Assembly: GCF_039542905.1 (NCBI RefSeq)
Contig: NZ_BAABIS010000001.1
Coordinates: 2,294,001 to 2,358,000, forward strand
Reading direction: 5' to 3'
Origin: Kitasatospora terrestris
GTDB lineage: Bacteria > Actinomycetota > Actinomycetes > Streptomycetales > Streptomycetaceae
DNA length: 64,000 nucleotides
Positions 28,020 to 37,129 of this stretch are shown here, piece after piece (the stretch's first letter is position 1; each line of letters begins with the position of its first letter). The notes under the pieces were generated by a model. It was not told the DNA's origin and did no database searches. It saw nothing but the letters and a program-made list of their open reading frames with translations. Position numbers and translations under genes: made by a program.

Positions 28020-29336
28020 ATGTCCACCGCCGAGCGATCCGAGACCGTCCTGCGGGTCTTCGACACGGCCTTCGGTGACCTGCTGGCCCAGGACCCGGCG
28101 GCGTTCCGGGTGAAGTTCCGCAAGATGGCCGCCTCCGCCTTCGCCTTCTACCGCGGCACCGCCTGCCTCTTCTACGCGGACGTCGCCGACGGCGGCGCGT
28201 ACGCCGGGCACGGCGGCGACTTCCTGGACGGGCGGACCGGCCGGGTGTGGATCCACGGCGACCTGCACGCCGAGAACTTCGGCACCTACCTCAACGCCGA
28301 GGGCCGGCTGGTCTTCAACGTCAACGACTTCGACGAGGCCTACGTCGGCGCCTTCACCTGGGACGTCCAGCGCCTGGCCGCCTCGCTCGCCCTGATCGGC
28401 TACGCCAAGGCGCTCTCCGACGGGACGATCACCGAGCTGGTCCGGTGCTTCGCCGAGGCCTACCGCGCCCAGATCTCCCGGCTCGTCGCCACCGGCCGCG
28501 CCGAGGCGTACACCCTGGACACCTCCACCGGTCCGGTCCTGGAAGTGCTGCGCCGGGCCCGGGTGCGGACCCGGGTCTCGATGCTCGACACCGACACCGT
28601 GGTCGAGGGCCACGACCGCCGCTTCCTGCTCGGCAACGGCGCGATCGAGCTCGACCCCGAGACCCGCGCCGAGGTGCTCGCCGCCTTCGACGCCTACCGG
28701 GACACCCTGCCGCCCGCCTCCCGCGCCCGTCCCGACGCCCTGCGGGTCAAGGACGTGGTCGGCCGCCGCGGCATCGGCATCGGCAGCGCCGGCCTGCCCT
28801 CGTACAACCTGCTGCTCGAAGGGCCCACCGACGCCCTCGAGAACGACGTGATCATCTACCTGAAGCAGGGTCAGACGCCCGCCGTCTCCCGGCACGTGAC
28901 CGATCCCGCGATCCGCTCCTACTTCCGGCACGAGGGCCACCGCACCGTCATCTCCCAGCGCGCCCTGCAGGCCCACAGCGACCCCTGGCTCGGCCATACC
29001 GTCCTGCACGGGCGCGGCCAGCTGGTCGCCGAGGTCTCGCCGTACGCCACCGACCTGGACTGGACCGACCTGCACGAGCCCGCCGACCTGCTCGCCGTCA
29101 CCGAGTACCTGGGCCGCGCCACCGCCACCATGCACGCGGCCGCCGACGAGTCCTCCAGCGGCCACAGCCTGGTGCCGTTCTCCACCGAGCACGCCATCGA
29201 CGAGGCGATCGGCCGGGACGAGGCCGGATTCACCGCGATGCTGGTCGACTTCGCCCACACCTACGGGGCCCGCACCCGCACCGACCACCAGCTCTTCGTC
29301 GACCTGTACCGCAACGCGCGGATCCCGGGCCTGTAG
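28020..29336 (+). CDS. DUF2252 family protein (kinase-like fold)
   Basis: 438 aa. DUF2252 proteins resemble aminoglycoside phosphotransferases. Here HGDLHAENFGTYL (about 77-89) gives the catalytic Asp and Asn, and VFNVNDFDEAYVG (about 97-109) the metal-binding Asp. RFAYKRGTA is replaced by SAFAFYRGTACLFYADVA near the N-terminus. Substrate and reaction are unknown. AAGGAG precedes ATG 28020. It starts 72 bp after the membrane protein gene and ends 84 bp before the lipid kinase, so the four genes may share transcripts. Confidence 0.88.
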   Translation: MSTAERSETVLRVFDTAFGDLLAQDPAAFRVKFRKMAASAFAFYRGTACLFYADVADGGAYAGHGGDFLDGRTGRVWIHGDLHAENFGTYLNAEGRLVFNVNDFDEAYVGAFTWDVQRLAASLALIGYAKALSDGTITELVRCFAEAYRAQISRLVATGRAEAYTLDTSTGPVLEVLRRARVRTRVSMLDTDTVVEGHDRRFLLGNGAIELDPETRAEVLAAFDAYRDTLPPASRARPDALRVKDVVGRRGIGIGSAGLPSYNLLLEGPTDALENDVIIYLKQGQTPAVSRHVTDPAIRSYFRHEGHRTVISQRALQAHSDPWLGHTVLHGRGQLVAEVSPYATDLDWTDLHEPADLLAVTEYLGRATATMHAAADESSSGHSLVPFSTEHAIDEAIGRDEAGFTAMLVDFAHTYGARTRTDHQLFVDLYRNARIPGL

Positions 29337-29420
29337 CCATCGCTCAGCCGTTCGAGTGACCCCAGGGATTGCCCCCGGCGACCCGGGGCATCAGTTCACC
29401 CACAAGAGAGGAGCAGCACC

Positions 29421-30731
29421 GTGAGCGGTCCCCTGCGCACCCGACGCTACGCCCGCGCCGCCCTGCTGTGCGCGGCCGCGGCCGTGGTGGTGCTGGTGCT
29501 CGCCGCCGGGCTGTGGAGCCCGCTGGTGATCGTCACCGGCCTGGCCGGGCTGCTGCTCACCGCGGCCGGCGTCTGGTGGCTGGTGGCCCACCGCGGCCCG
29601 GTCCGGCTGCTCGGCGGGCTGCTCGCGCTCGGCGCGCCCGCCGCCGTGATCGCGATCTACGCCAGCGGCGACCTCTGGCCCGACGTCCTCGCCGCGCTGC
29701 TGCTGTGGGGCCTGTCGCTCGGCTGCGCCCGCCAGGCGCTGCACCGTGACCGGCACACCCACACGTCCGCCGCCGTCGCCACTCCCCCGCCCCGCCGCGC
29801 CGTCCTGATCATGAACCCGAAGTCCGGCGGCGGGAAGGTCGAGAAGTTCGACCTGCTGCGGCGGGCCGAGGCGCTCGGCGCCCGGGTGATCCTGCTCGAC
29901 CCCTCCGCCGAGCAGGACGTCGCCGCGCTCGCCCGGCAGGCCGTCGAGGACGGCGCCGACCTGCTCGGCGTCGCCGGCGGCGACGGCACCCAGGCGCTGG
30001 TCGCGGCCGTCGCCGCCGAGCACGACCTGCCGTTCCTGGTGGTCTCGGCCGGCACCCGCAACCACTTCGCGATGGACCTCGGCCTGGACCGCACCGACCC
30101 GTCCCGCTGCCTGGACGCGCTGACCGACGCGGGCGAGGAGCTGCGCGTCGACCTCGGCGACATCGACGGCCGCGCGTTCGTCAACACGGTCTCCTTCGGC
30201 ACCTACGCCGAGATCGTGCAGAGCCCCGAGTACCGCGACGCCAAGACCGCCACCGCGCTGGCCAACCTGCCCGACCTGCTGGTCGGCGCCACCGGCCCCC
30301 GGCTGACCGCGCAGGCCGGCCGGCACCGGATGGACGCCCCGCAGGCGATCCTGGTCAGCAACAACCCGTACACCACGGCCGACCTGTTGGAGGCCGGCCG
30401 CCGGCCCCGCCTGGACTCCGGGCTGCTCGGCGTGCTCGGCATCAAGGTGACCGGCGCCGCGCAGGCCGCGGACGTCGCGCTGCGCGGCGGGCGGGCCGAG
30501 GCGGTCACCTCGGTGACCGCCGCCGAGGTCACCGTCTCCGCGGACTCCGACTCGATCCCGGTCGCGGTGGACGGCGAGGCCCTGAACTTCCCCACCCCGG
30601 TCCGCTGCCGGATCCGCCCGGGCGCGCTGCGCGTCCGGGTGCCGCGCGACCGGCCCGGCGCACCACCGGTCGCCGGGCCGCTCGACTGGCGCCGGCTCTA
30701 CCACCTCGCCCTCGGAGAGAACGCTGACTAG
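29421..30731 (+). CDS. Diacylglycerol kinase-like lipid kinase with N-terminal membrane helices
   Basis: 436 aa. Residues 1-100 hold three to four hydrophobic helices (AALLCAAAAVVVLVLAAGLW, LVIVTGLAGLLLTAAGVWWLV, LLGGLLALGAPAAVIAIYA, VLAALLLWGLSLGCA). The rest is a DAGK catalytic domain: VLIMNPKSGGGKVEKFDLL (about 130), ATP-binding GVAGGDGTQALVAAV, SAGTRNHFAMDLG and a C-terminal DGE-type VAVDGEALNFPTPVRCRI. It phosphorylates a lipid, perhaps diacylglycerol or an isoprenoid lipid. GTG 29421 has GAGAGGAG upstream. It overlaps the PAP2 gene. Confidence 0.88.
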   Translation: MSGPLRTRRYARAALLCAAAAVVVLVLAAGLWSPLVIVTGLAGLLLTAAGVWWLVAHRGPVRLLGGLLALGAPAAVIAIYASGDLWPDVLAALLLWGLSLGCARQALHRDRHTHTSAAVATPPPRRAVLIMNPKSGGGKVEKFDLLRRAEALGARVILLDPSAEQDVAALARQAVEDGADLLGVAGGDGTQALVAAVAAEHDLPFLVVSAGTRNHFAMDLGLDRTDPSRCLDALTDAGEELRVDLGDIDGRAFVNTVSFGTYAEIVQSPEYRDAKTATALANLPDLLVGATGPRLTAQAGRHRMDAPQAILVSNNPYTTADLLEAGRRPRLDSGLLGVLGIKVTGAAQAADVALRGGRAEAVTSVTAAEVTVSADSDSIPVAVDGEALNFPTPVRCRIRPGALRVRVPRDRPGAPPVAGPLDWRRLYHLALGENAD

Positions 30732-31305
30732 CTCCCCGCTCGCCGTCCGCCTGCGCGAGACGGTCCGCGAACTGACCGTCGTCGACCAGGCGGTGTACGC
30801 CGCCGTGGCCGCCACCCCCACCCCGACCCTGGACACCTGGCTGCGGGAGCTGTCGACCGCCGCCAACCACTCCAAGATCTCGTTCTCGATCGCCGCGCTG
30901 CTGGCCGTCCGCCCGGGTGCGGCCCGCCGGGCGGCGGCGGCCGGGGTGGCGGCGGTCGCGGTCGCCTCGGTCAGTGCCAACCTGCTCGGCAAGCAGCTGG
31001 CCCGCCGGCCCCGGCCGGACCGGGACGCGGCGCAGGTGCCGTTCGTGCGGCACGTCCCGATGCCGGTCTCGGCGTCCTTCCCGTCCGGGCACACGGCGTC
31101 GGCGTTCGCCTTCGCCACCGCCGTCGGCACCTGCCTGCCGTGGACGTCCGTTCCGCTCGGCCTGCTGGCCGCGACGGTCGGGTACTCCCGGGTCCACACC
31201 GGGGTGCACTACCCGGGGGACGTGGCGGCCGGCGCCCTGCTCGGCATGGCCAGCGCCGCCGCGGTCACCGGCCTCGCCCGGCCGCTGCTGCACCCGCCGG
31301 GCTGA
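30724..31305 (+). CDS. PAP2 family membrane phosphatase
   Basis: 193 aa if started at the CTG at 30724. All three PAP2 motifs are present: KQLARRPRP, SFPSGHTAS and SRVHTGVHYPGDV, with hydrophobic helices between. It dephosphorylates a lipid phosphate. The start is unusual: family N-terminal sequence (VRLRETVRELTVVDQAVYAAV) begins before the first GTG (30793). The only plausible codon upstream is CTG 30724 (LTSSPLAVRL), with GGAGAG 4 nt before it and 8 bp overlap with the kinase stop. It forms a kinase-phosphatase pair with the upstream gene. Confidence 0.8.
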   Translation: MTSSPLAVRLRETVRELTVVDQAVYAAVAATPTPTLDTWLRELSTAANHSKISFSIAALLAVRPGAARRAAAAGVAAVAVASVSANLLGKQLARRPRPDRDAAQVPFVRHVPMPVSASFPSGHTASAFAFATAVGTCLPWTSVPLGLLAATVGYSRVHTGVHYPGDVAAGALLGMASAAAVTGLARPLLHPPG

Positions 31306-31359
31306 CCGGACGGGCGGCCCGCGCCGGAGCACCGGCGGCGGCCGCTCTTCGGGCGGGTG

Positions 31360-31392
31360 CCGGGTGCTCCGGCGGCGTCCCGGAGCACCCGG
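31360..31392. terminator. Bidirectional hairpin terminator
   Basis: A perfect 13-bp stem (CCGGGTGCTCCGG at 31360 against CCGGAGCACCCGG ending 31392) with a 7-nt loop lies between the convergent PAP2 and hydrolase genes. Confidence 0.65.
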
Positions 31393-31404
31393 CGGAGGCG
31401 GCCG

Positions 31405-32031
31405 TCAGCCCTCGCCGTCCCCGTCGCCCGTCCCGGTGCCGTCGGCCCCGTCGATCTCGGCCAGGAAGGCGAGCGCGGTCCGCCAGGTCTGCTCGGCGGC
31501 CTCGGCGTCGAAGTCGGGCAGCTCGGGGTCGGTGTAGAGGTGCCCGGCGCCGTGGTAGCGGTGCACCTCGACGTCCGCGCCGGCCTTGGTGAGGTTGAGG
31601 TACCAGGCGTTCAGCCAGTCCTCGGACTCGAACGGGTCGGGCTCGGCGACGTGCAGCTGCACCGGGATCCCGGTGGCGGCGTCCTCGCGGATGTCGGAGG
31701 TGCCGTGCAGGAGCAGCAGGCCGCGGGCGCGCTCGTCGGCGAGCGCGAGGTTCTGGGCGAGCGAGCCGCCGAGCGAGAGCCCGGCGTACACCAGGCCCGG
31801 TGCGGCGGGGTCGGTGAGCAGCGGGGCGGCGGCGGAGACGGCGCGGCGCAGCAGCTCGTCGTTGGTGACCTCGTCGCGGTACGCCATGCCCTCCTCGACG
31901 TCGTCGAAGGTGCGTCCGTCGTACAGGTCGGGGGTGTGCACCCGGTGGCCCGCGGCGCGCAGCCGGTCGGCGGCGGCGTGGACGGCCGGGCGCAGGCCGT
32001 ACGCGGAGTGGAAGAGGACGATCTGGGCCAC
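31405..32031 (-). CDS. Dienelactone hydrolase-like alpha/beta hydrolase
   Basis: 208 aa. The start MAQIVLFHSAYGLRPAVHAAADRLRAAGHRVHTPDLYDGRTF is the DLH fold. The nucleophile elbow is GLSLGG, so Ser replaces the Cys of classical dienelactone hydrolases. The acid is probably in VAEPDPFESED, and the His in HGAGHLYTD. The C-terminus is an acidic, Gly-rich tail. The substrate is unknown. GTG 32031 has GAAGGAA 8 nt upstream. Confidence 0.85.
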   Translation of the reverse strand: MAQIVLFHSAYGLRPAVHAAADRLRAAGHRVHTPDLYDGRTFDDVEEGMAYRDEVTNDELLRRAVSAAAPLLTDPAAPGLVYAGLSLGGSLAQNLALADERARGLLLLHGTSDIREDAATGIPVQLHVAEPDPFESEDWLNAWYLNLTKAGADVEVHRYHGAGHLYTDPELPDFDAEAAEQTWRTALAFLAEIDGADGTGTGDGDGEG

Positions 32032-32105
32032 GAGGTGTTCCTTCGTGTCGGCGGCGGGCTCCTCCCATTTTCCCCCATCGCCCGCCCCGGGCCGCCGGAC
32101 GCCGG

Positions 32106-32137
32106 GGGGCCCGGCCCGCCGTGGCGGACCGGGCCCC
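32106..32137 (-). terminator. Hairpin terminator of the collagenase gene
   Basis: GGGGCCCGG (32106-32114) pairs with CCGGGCCCC (32129-32137), continued inward by CCGC/GCGG around a 4-nt loop with one mismatch. It lies 12 nt past the collagenase stop. Confidence 0.6.
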
Positions 32138-32149
32138 GGGAAAGGGCGG

Positions 32150-34381
32150 TCAGAAGGAGGTCGTCACCGACACCCCGCTGAAGCCGGCCTGGGCGTACAG
32201 GCTGATGTAGTGGTAGCCCGCGGGCGGGTTGGTGATCGTCAGCGTCTCGCCGTTGCCGGAGCCGGTGGACCGGGCGGTGTAGGCGCCGGTGGTGGCCCAG
32301 GTGGAGCCGCTGTAGTACAGGTCGGCGTTGCCGGTGCCGCCGGCGGAGGTGACGGTGAGCCGGGCGGTGCCGGCCGGGACGTAGAGGTACAGGTAGCTGT
32401 AGTTCCCGGTGGTGGCGGCCAGGCCGGAGCGGCGGCAGTCCTTGCCGAGCTGCCGGGTGTCGGCGCCGGTGCACTCGGGGGCCTGCGGCGCGGAGTCGCA
32501 GTTGCCGGCCGAGCAGGCGGTGAGCCAGCTGTTGAAGTCGGCGTCGTAGCGGGTGCCGACGGTGGACTTCAGGTAGGTGCGGGCGCCGGTCCAGTCACCG
32601 GCGCGGTACTTGGCGAGCACCGCGTCGACGTCGGCCCGGTGCGACTGGAGCATGTAGCGGACCGCCAGGTAGCCCCAGTTGTAGATCCGGGTGGAGTCGG
32701 CGTTGTCGTAGGTGGTGTCGAAGAGCGTGGACAGCGCGTAGGTGTGCCGGCCGGCCTGGGTCTGCGCGTCGGTGTAGGTGACGCCCCGGTAGGAGTAGGA
32801 GACGTACTCGGCGAAGCCCTCGATCCACCAGACGGCGGGCTGGGCCTGGCCGGCGTTGAAGTCGCCGTACATGTCGAAGCGGCCGTCGAGGTAGTGGGTG
32901 TACTCGTGGTTGAGGTTCCAGATCTGGAAGGCGGGCCGGACCCACTCCGCCTCGTAGGCGACGAAGCGCGGCTGGTTGCCGGCGGCGGCCGGGTTGCCCT
33001 CCAGGTACATGCCGCCGTTGTCGGTGTCGATGCCGAAGATCGCGCCGGCGTAGGTCTGGTAGTCGGCGCTGGAGTCGAAGACGTCGACCTCGATGGTGGT
33101 GTTGGTGTCGCCGGCGACCGGGCCGCCGTCGCGGACCACGCCGTGGAAGTACGCGTCCTGGCCCAGCAGGCTGGTGCAGCTGTCGGCGAGTTCGGTGGCG
33201 CTCATCTGCTGGGCGACGATCCGGATGCTCGGGCTGCAGGTGTAGCTGGTGGTGAGCACGGCCGCCTTGAGCCGGTTCGCCAGGTCGCAGGTGCCGTAGT
33301 AGGCGCAGTTCGCGGCGTCGTACTCGGCGGTCATCTCGGCCGCGCCGACCCACAGCGCGGCGGTGCGGCCGGTCATCGTGGACTGGTCGAGCAGGTGCTT
33401 GACCAGCGGCCGCACGGTCGGCTGGAGCGCCGGGTGCTGCAGGAAGCGGGCGAGTTCGCGGCCGGCGTTGGAGACCAGGTAGCCCTGGCCGCCGCCGAGC
33501 AGCGCGTTGTTGGCGGTGGCGAAGGCGTCCAGGGTGGTGAGCACGCTGCCGTCGTTCTGCACCGCGGTGACGAAGTCGGCGTTCTGGTGGCCGCGCCACA
33601 GCACGGTGTAGGTGTTGTTGACCGCGGCGAGCATGTACCAGGACGCGTTGTAGGAGGAGTTGTAGCCGCTCAGCAGGCGCTTGACGACCGACAGGTAGCG
33701 GGCGTTCTCGGCGGCGCTGTCGATCAGGGTGACCGCCTCGGAGAGGGTCTGCCCGTTGGCGTCGGTCACGTCGCGGGAGTGCGCGGAGCCGAAGAAGGCG
33801 TCCAGCGCGCCGCGGATCGCGGTCTGCAGCGCGCTGCCGTACGGGCCGACGTCGGCGGGGTGGTACCACTGCGCGAAGTAGCCGGCCCGCAGGTAGAGCA
33901 CCAGCTGGGTGGCGGAGCCGGAGTTGTCGCCGGGGTAGCTCGCGGAGACGTCCCGCAGGGCGCCGGCCACGGCCACCATCTGGGCCTCGCGGAACGCGCC
34001 GTAGGCGTCCGAACCGGTCAGCGGGAAGAGCGAGTTGACGCAGTCGACGCTCGCCCCCTTGACCGCCGTGACCAGGGCGCCGCCGGTGCGGGTGGTGAAG
34101 TCGGAGACGTTGCAGGCCGCCGCCGCGGCGAGGGCGCGCGGGGCCGGCTTCGACGGCTGCGGCCGGAGCGAGTCGGTGGTGCGCGGGGCCCGCTCGCTGA
34201 GCGCGGTGCGGCCGTCGACGGCGTCCGTGGGGGCGGAGCCGGCGGCAGGCCGCGGAGCCTGGCGGTCCGCCTGCGGGGCGGGCCGGGGGGCCGCGTGGCC
34301 GCGTGCGGAGAAGGCGCCGACGGCCAGGCAGCACGCCAGCAACAGGGTGAACAGGGTTCGGGACATGCGGAAGGAGCGCAC
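32150..34381 (-). CDS. Secreted M9 family collagenase
   Basis: 743 aa. The signal peptide is VRSFRMSRTLFTLLLACCLAVGAFSARGHA. A long activator-like N-terminal domain is followed by the gluzincin catalytic domain with HEYTH at 492-496 and the third ligand in EGFAEYVSYSY. Helical NWGYLAVRYMLQSHR and a C-terminal PPC domain (SYLYLYVPAGTARLTVTSAGGTGNADLYY...YHYISLYAQAGFSGVSVTTSF) follow. It should digest collagen or gelatin-like protein outside the cell. I chose GTG 34381 because GGAGG lies 9 nt upstream; ATG 34366 has none. A 26-bp imperfect palindrome lies 37 bp upstream. Confidence 0.9.
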   Translation of the reverse strand: MRSFRMSRTLFTLLLACCLAVGAFSARGHAAPRPAPQADRQAPRPAAGSAPTDAVDGRTALSERAPRTTDSLRPQPSKPAPRALAAAAACNVSDFTTRTGGALVTAVKGASVDCVNSLFPLTGSDAYGAFREAQMVAVAGALRDVSASYPGDNSGSATQLVLYLRAGYFAQWYHPADVGPYGSALQTAIRGALDAFFGSAHSRDVTDANGQTLSEAVTLIDSAAENARYLSVVKRLLSGYNSSYNASWYMLAAVNNTYTVLWRGHQNADFVTAVQNDGSVLTTLDAFATANNALLGGGQGYLVSNAGRELARFLQHPALQPTVRPLVKHLLDQSTMTGRTAALWVGAAEMTAEYDAANCAYYGTCDLANRLKAAVLTTSYTCSPSIRIVAQQMSATELADSCTSLLGQDAYFHGVVRDGGPVAGDTNTTIEVDVFDSSADYQTYAGAIFGIDTDNGGMYLEGNPAAAGNQPRFVAYEAEWVRPAFQIWNLNHEYTHYLDGRFDMYGDFNAGQAQPAVWWIEGFAEYVSYSYRGVTYTDAQTQAGRHTYALSTLFDTTYDNADSTRIYNWGYLAVRYMLQSHRADVDAVLAKYRAGDWTGARTYLKSTVGTRYDADFNSWLTACSAGNCDSAPQAPECTGADTRQLGKDCRRSGLAATTGNYSYLYLYVPAGTARLTVTSAGGTGNADLYYSGSTWATTGAYTARSTGSGNGETLTITNPPAGYHYISLYAQAGFSGVSVTTSF

Positions 34382-34417
34382 GGTGTGGGGCCTCCGTGGG
34401 GAGAGGAACGTGCTTGG

Positions 34418-34443
34418 GTGACATGTACAATTGCATACGTCAC
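34418..34443. promoter_or_regulatory. 26-bp imperfect palindrome, candidate operator of the collagenase gene
   Basis: GTGAC...CAATTG...GTCAC: the outer 5 bp of each arm and the central 6 bp are exactly palindromic, and the mismatches between are all transitions. It is AT-rich compared with its surroundings and lies 37 bp upstream of the collagenase start, where a repressor or activator dimer could bind. Confidence 0.5.
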
Positions 34444-34527
34444 ATGGCTTCGGGAACCCTCCACGCACGGTCAATTCCGGCCACTGATCGCACAGTTGGT
34501 CGAGAGATGAAAAGCCGACGAACAATC

Positions 34528-34566
34528 TGTCCACACTCTGGACATCTGATTACCGATCAGTAAGTC
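34528..34566 (+). promoter_or_regulatory. Putative phoD promoter region with two small palindromes
   Basis: TGTCCA-N5-TGGACA (34528-34544) is followed by TTACCGATCAGTAA (34550-34563, palindromic except one pair). TGGACA (34539-34544) and TAAGTC (34561-34566) are 16 bp apart and could be -35 and -10. I do not see clear PhoP direct repeats of the GTTCACC type. Confidence 0.35.
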
Positions 34567-34575
34567 TCGGATCCT

Positions 34576-36235
34576 GTGACTGAGCCCACCGACTCCCTGT
34601 CCCCCGCCCGGCCGCGCCGCCGCCGGGTCATCCAGGCCGCCGCGCTCACCGCCGGCGCGGCCGCCCTCCCCCTGACCGCCGCGGGCGGCACGGCCACCGC
34701 CGCGTCCGCCCCGCAGTTCCTGCACGGCGTCGCCTGCGGCGACCCGCTGCCCGACGGCATCCTGCTGTGGACCCGGGTCACCCCCCGTCCCGGAGGCCGT
34801 CCCCGGCTCGGGCCTCGGCCCCGACACCCCGGTCACCTGGCAGCTCTCCGCCGACCGCACCTTCACCACGATCGTCGCCACCGGCAGCGTCACCACCACC
34901 GCCGCCACCGACCACACCGTCAAGGCCGACGTCCGCGGCCTGCGCCCGGACACCGCGTACTGGTACCGCTTCACCGCCGGCGGCACCACCTCGCCCACCG
35001 GCCGCGCCCGCACCACCCCGGCCGCCGACGCCGCCCTCGGTCACCTGCGCCTCGGCGTCGCCTCGTGCGCCAACTGGGAGGCCGGCTACTTCTCCGCCTA
35101 CCGCCACCTGGCCGCCCGCGGCGACCTGGACGCCTTCCTCTTCCTCGGCGACTACATCTACGAGTACAAGTCCGGCGAGTTCTGCGCCCGCGGCAGCGTG
35201 GTGCGCCCGCACGCACCCGCCCACGAGATCCTGAGCCTCGCCGACTACCGCACCCGGCACGGCCGTTACAAGACCGACCCGGACCTGCAGGCGCTGCACG
35301 CCGCCGTCCCCACCATCGCGATCTGGGACGACCACGAGTTCGCCAACGACGCCTGGTCCGGCGGCGCCCAGAACCACACCCCCGGCACCGAGGGCGCCTG
35401 GGCCGACCGGGTCGCCGCCGCCAAGCAGGCCTACTTCGAGTGGATGCCGGTCCGGCCCTCGGTCGCCGGCACCACCTACCGCCGGCTGCGCTACGGCAAG
35501 CTGGCCGACCTGCACCTGCTCGACCTGCGCTCCTACCGCTCCCAGCAGGCCGCCGCCGGCAGCGGCAGCGTCGACTCGGCCGACCGCAGCATCACCGGCC
35601 GCGCCCAACTCGACTGGCTGAAGGCCGGACTGGCCTCCTCCGACACCACCTGGCGGCTGATCGGCAACGAGGTGATGATCTCCCCGGTCGCCTTCCTCTC
35701 GCTGCCCGACTACCTGCTGCGCCCACTCGCCCAGCTGCTCGGCCTGCCCGCGGAGGGCCTCGCGGTCAACCCGGACCAGTGGGACGGCTACACCCACGAC
35801 CGGCGCGAACTGCTCGGCCACCTCAAGTCCCACGGCATCCGCAACACCGTCTTCCTGACCGGCGACATCCACTCCGCCTGGGCCGGCGACGTCCCGTACG
35901 AGGCGGCCACCTACCCGTTCTCCGGCAGCGCCGCGACCGAGTTCGTGGTCACGTCGGTGACCTCGGACAACATCGACGACTTCCTCAAGGTGGCCCCGCA
36001 GACCCTGTCGCTGGTCGCCGCCGCGGCGATCCAGGCCGCCAACCGCCACGTGAAGTGGGTCGACCTCGACTCGCACGGCTACGGCGTCCTCGACATCACC
36101 CCCGACCAGGTGCAGATGGACTACTACGTGCTCTCCGACCGCACCCGCCAGGACGCCACCACCAAGTGGGCCCGCTCCTACCGGACCCGCTCCGGCACCC
36201 AGCAGATCGAGCGCGCCTGGTCCCCGATCCGCTGA
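34576..36235 (+). pseudogene. phoD: PhoD-type alkaline phosphatase, frameshifted by one base
   Basis: The frame from GTG 34576 gives a Tat signal ([21 protein letters not shown]) and [24 protein letters not shown]. The family sequence then continues in the next frame: [110 protein letters not shown], to TGA 36235. The switch falls on six Cs at 34781-34786. With five Cs the protein reads straight through ([10 protein letters not shown]) as about 552 aa. All metal-ligand motifs are intact, so it is either a sequencing error or a recent mutation. The enzyme would be secreted by Tat and release phosphate. Confidence 0.85.
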
Positions 36236-36340
36236 GGAACCGGTCCGTACCACTGACGCCCCGTCACCCCCGCGCCCGGCGTCCGGGCCGAACGCCCGTT
36301 CCACGGCACGGGGGAGATCGGGACGAAGCGCACCGGCCCG

Positions 36341-36712
36341 CTAGAGCAGCTTCGCGCGCAGCGCGTCCTCGTCGGGGAGGAACCAGAGCTGGGTGCCGCG
36401 GTTGGACTCGCGGACGAAGTCGCGCAGCGCCGTACCGGACTCCAGGTGGCCGGAGATGTCGCCGAGGACCGCCAGGCCCAGGCGGTAAGTGGCGAACTTC
36501 TGGACGACGTCACCGGCCAGCCGGGTGCGCAGCCGGAAGAACTCCTCCGGCAGCCGCCCGACCGGCACCGCGATCCACTGCGCGCCGTGCGAGAAGGCGG
36601 CGCCGACCAGGTCGCCGGCCGCCCGGTCGCCGTCGATCGGCGCGCCGCCCGCCGCGCAGAACAGCACGGGCACCGCGCCGACCTGCTCCAGCTCGTCCGT
36701 CCGTCGCGTCAT
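36341..36712 (-). CDS. DUF4180 domain protein
   Basis: 123 aa. Over nearly its whole length it matches DUF4180: [103 protein letters not shown]. The family has no established function; its fold recalls STAS-like/DUF4062 alpha-beta sandwiches. Its ATG overlaps the stop of the HTH gene by 4 bp (ATGA), so the two are made together. The operator upstream of the HTH gene should control both. Confidence 0.82.
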   Translation of the reverse strand: MTRRTDELEQVGAVPVLFCAAGGAPIDGDRAAGDLVGAAFSHGAQWIAVPVGRLPEEFFRLRTRLAGDVVQKFATYRLGLAVLGDISGHLESGTALRDFVRESNRGTQLWFLPDEDALRAKLL

Positions 36713-37125
36713 TCCATCTCCTCGGCCAGCACCTCGACGATGCGCAGGAGTTCGGCGGTCGCCCCCGGCGACCCGAGCACCACCACCTGCAGCGTGGCGC
36801 GCTCCGCGTCGTGCACGGTCTGCACCCGCAGCTGCGTGCCGTCCGGCCGCCGGCCGGTGGCACCGGCCAGCGCGGCGGTGCTCAGCCGCCCGGCCGCGAC
36901 CGCGTCGATGCCCTCGATCCGGACGATCGAGGAGACCTCGACGTGCCGGTGGGCCGGTGCCGCCTCGGCCGGGGCGCCGGTGAACGCCTCCAGGTCCTCC
37001 CGGGCGATCCGGTACTGCTTGCCGATCCGGGTGGCCCGCAGCCGCTCCTCGCGGATGTATCCGCGCACGGTCCGGACGTGCAGACCGAGCAGCTCCGCGA
37101 CCTGCTCCACCGAGTAGTACTGCAC
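36709..37125 (-). CDS. Helix-turn-helix (excisionase/MerR-type) DNA-binding protein
   Basis: 138 aa. The N-terminal winged HTH is of the excisionase/MerR type: [48 protein letters not shown] (3-50). The C-terminal 80 residues ([31 protein letters not shown]...[40 protein letters not shown]) look like an alpha-beta ligand or dimerisation domain. No integrase is nearby, so it is a regulator rather than an excisionase. GTG 37125 has GGGAG 6 nt upstream, and that GGGAG is itself part of the inverted repeat at 37130-37170. Confidence 0.82.
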   Translation of the reverse strand: MQYYSVEQVAELLGLHVRTVRGYIREERLRATRIGKQYRIAREDLEAFTGAPAEAAPAHRHVEVSSIVRIEGIDAVAAGRLSTAALAGATGRRPDGTQLRVQTVHDAERATLQVVVLGSPGATAELLRIVEVLAEEME

Positions 37126-37129
37126 GCTT

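Noticed and set aside
36709..37125. Excisionase of a mobile element
   Set aside because: The HTH is of that family, but there is no integrase, attachment site or other mobile gene nearby, and it is coupled to a DUF4180 gene.
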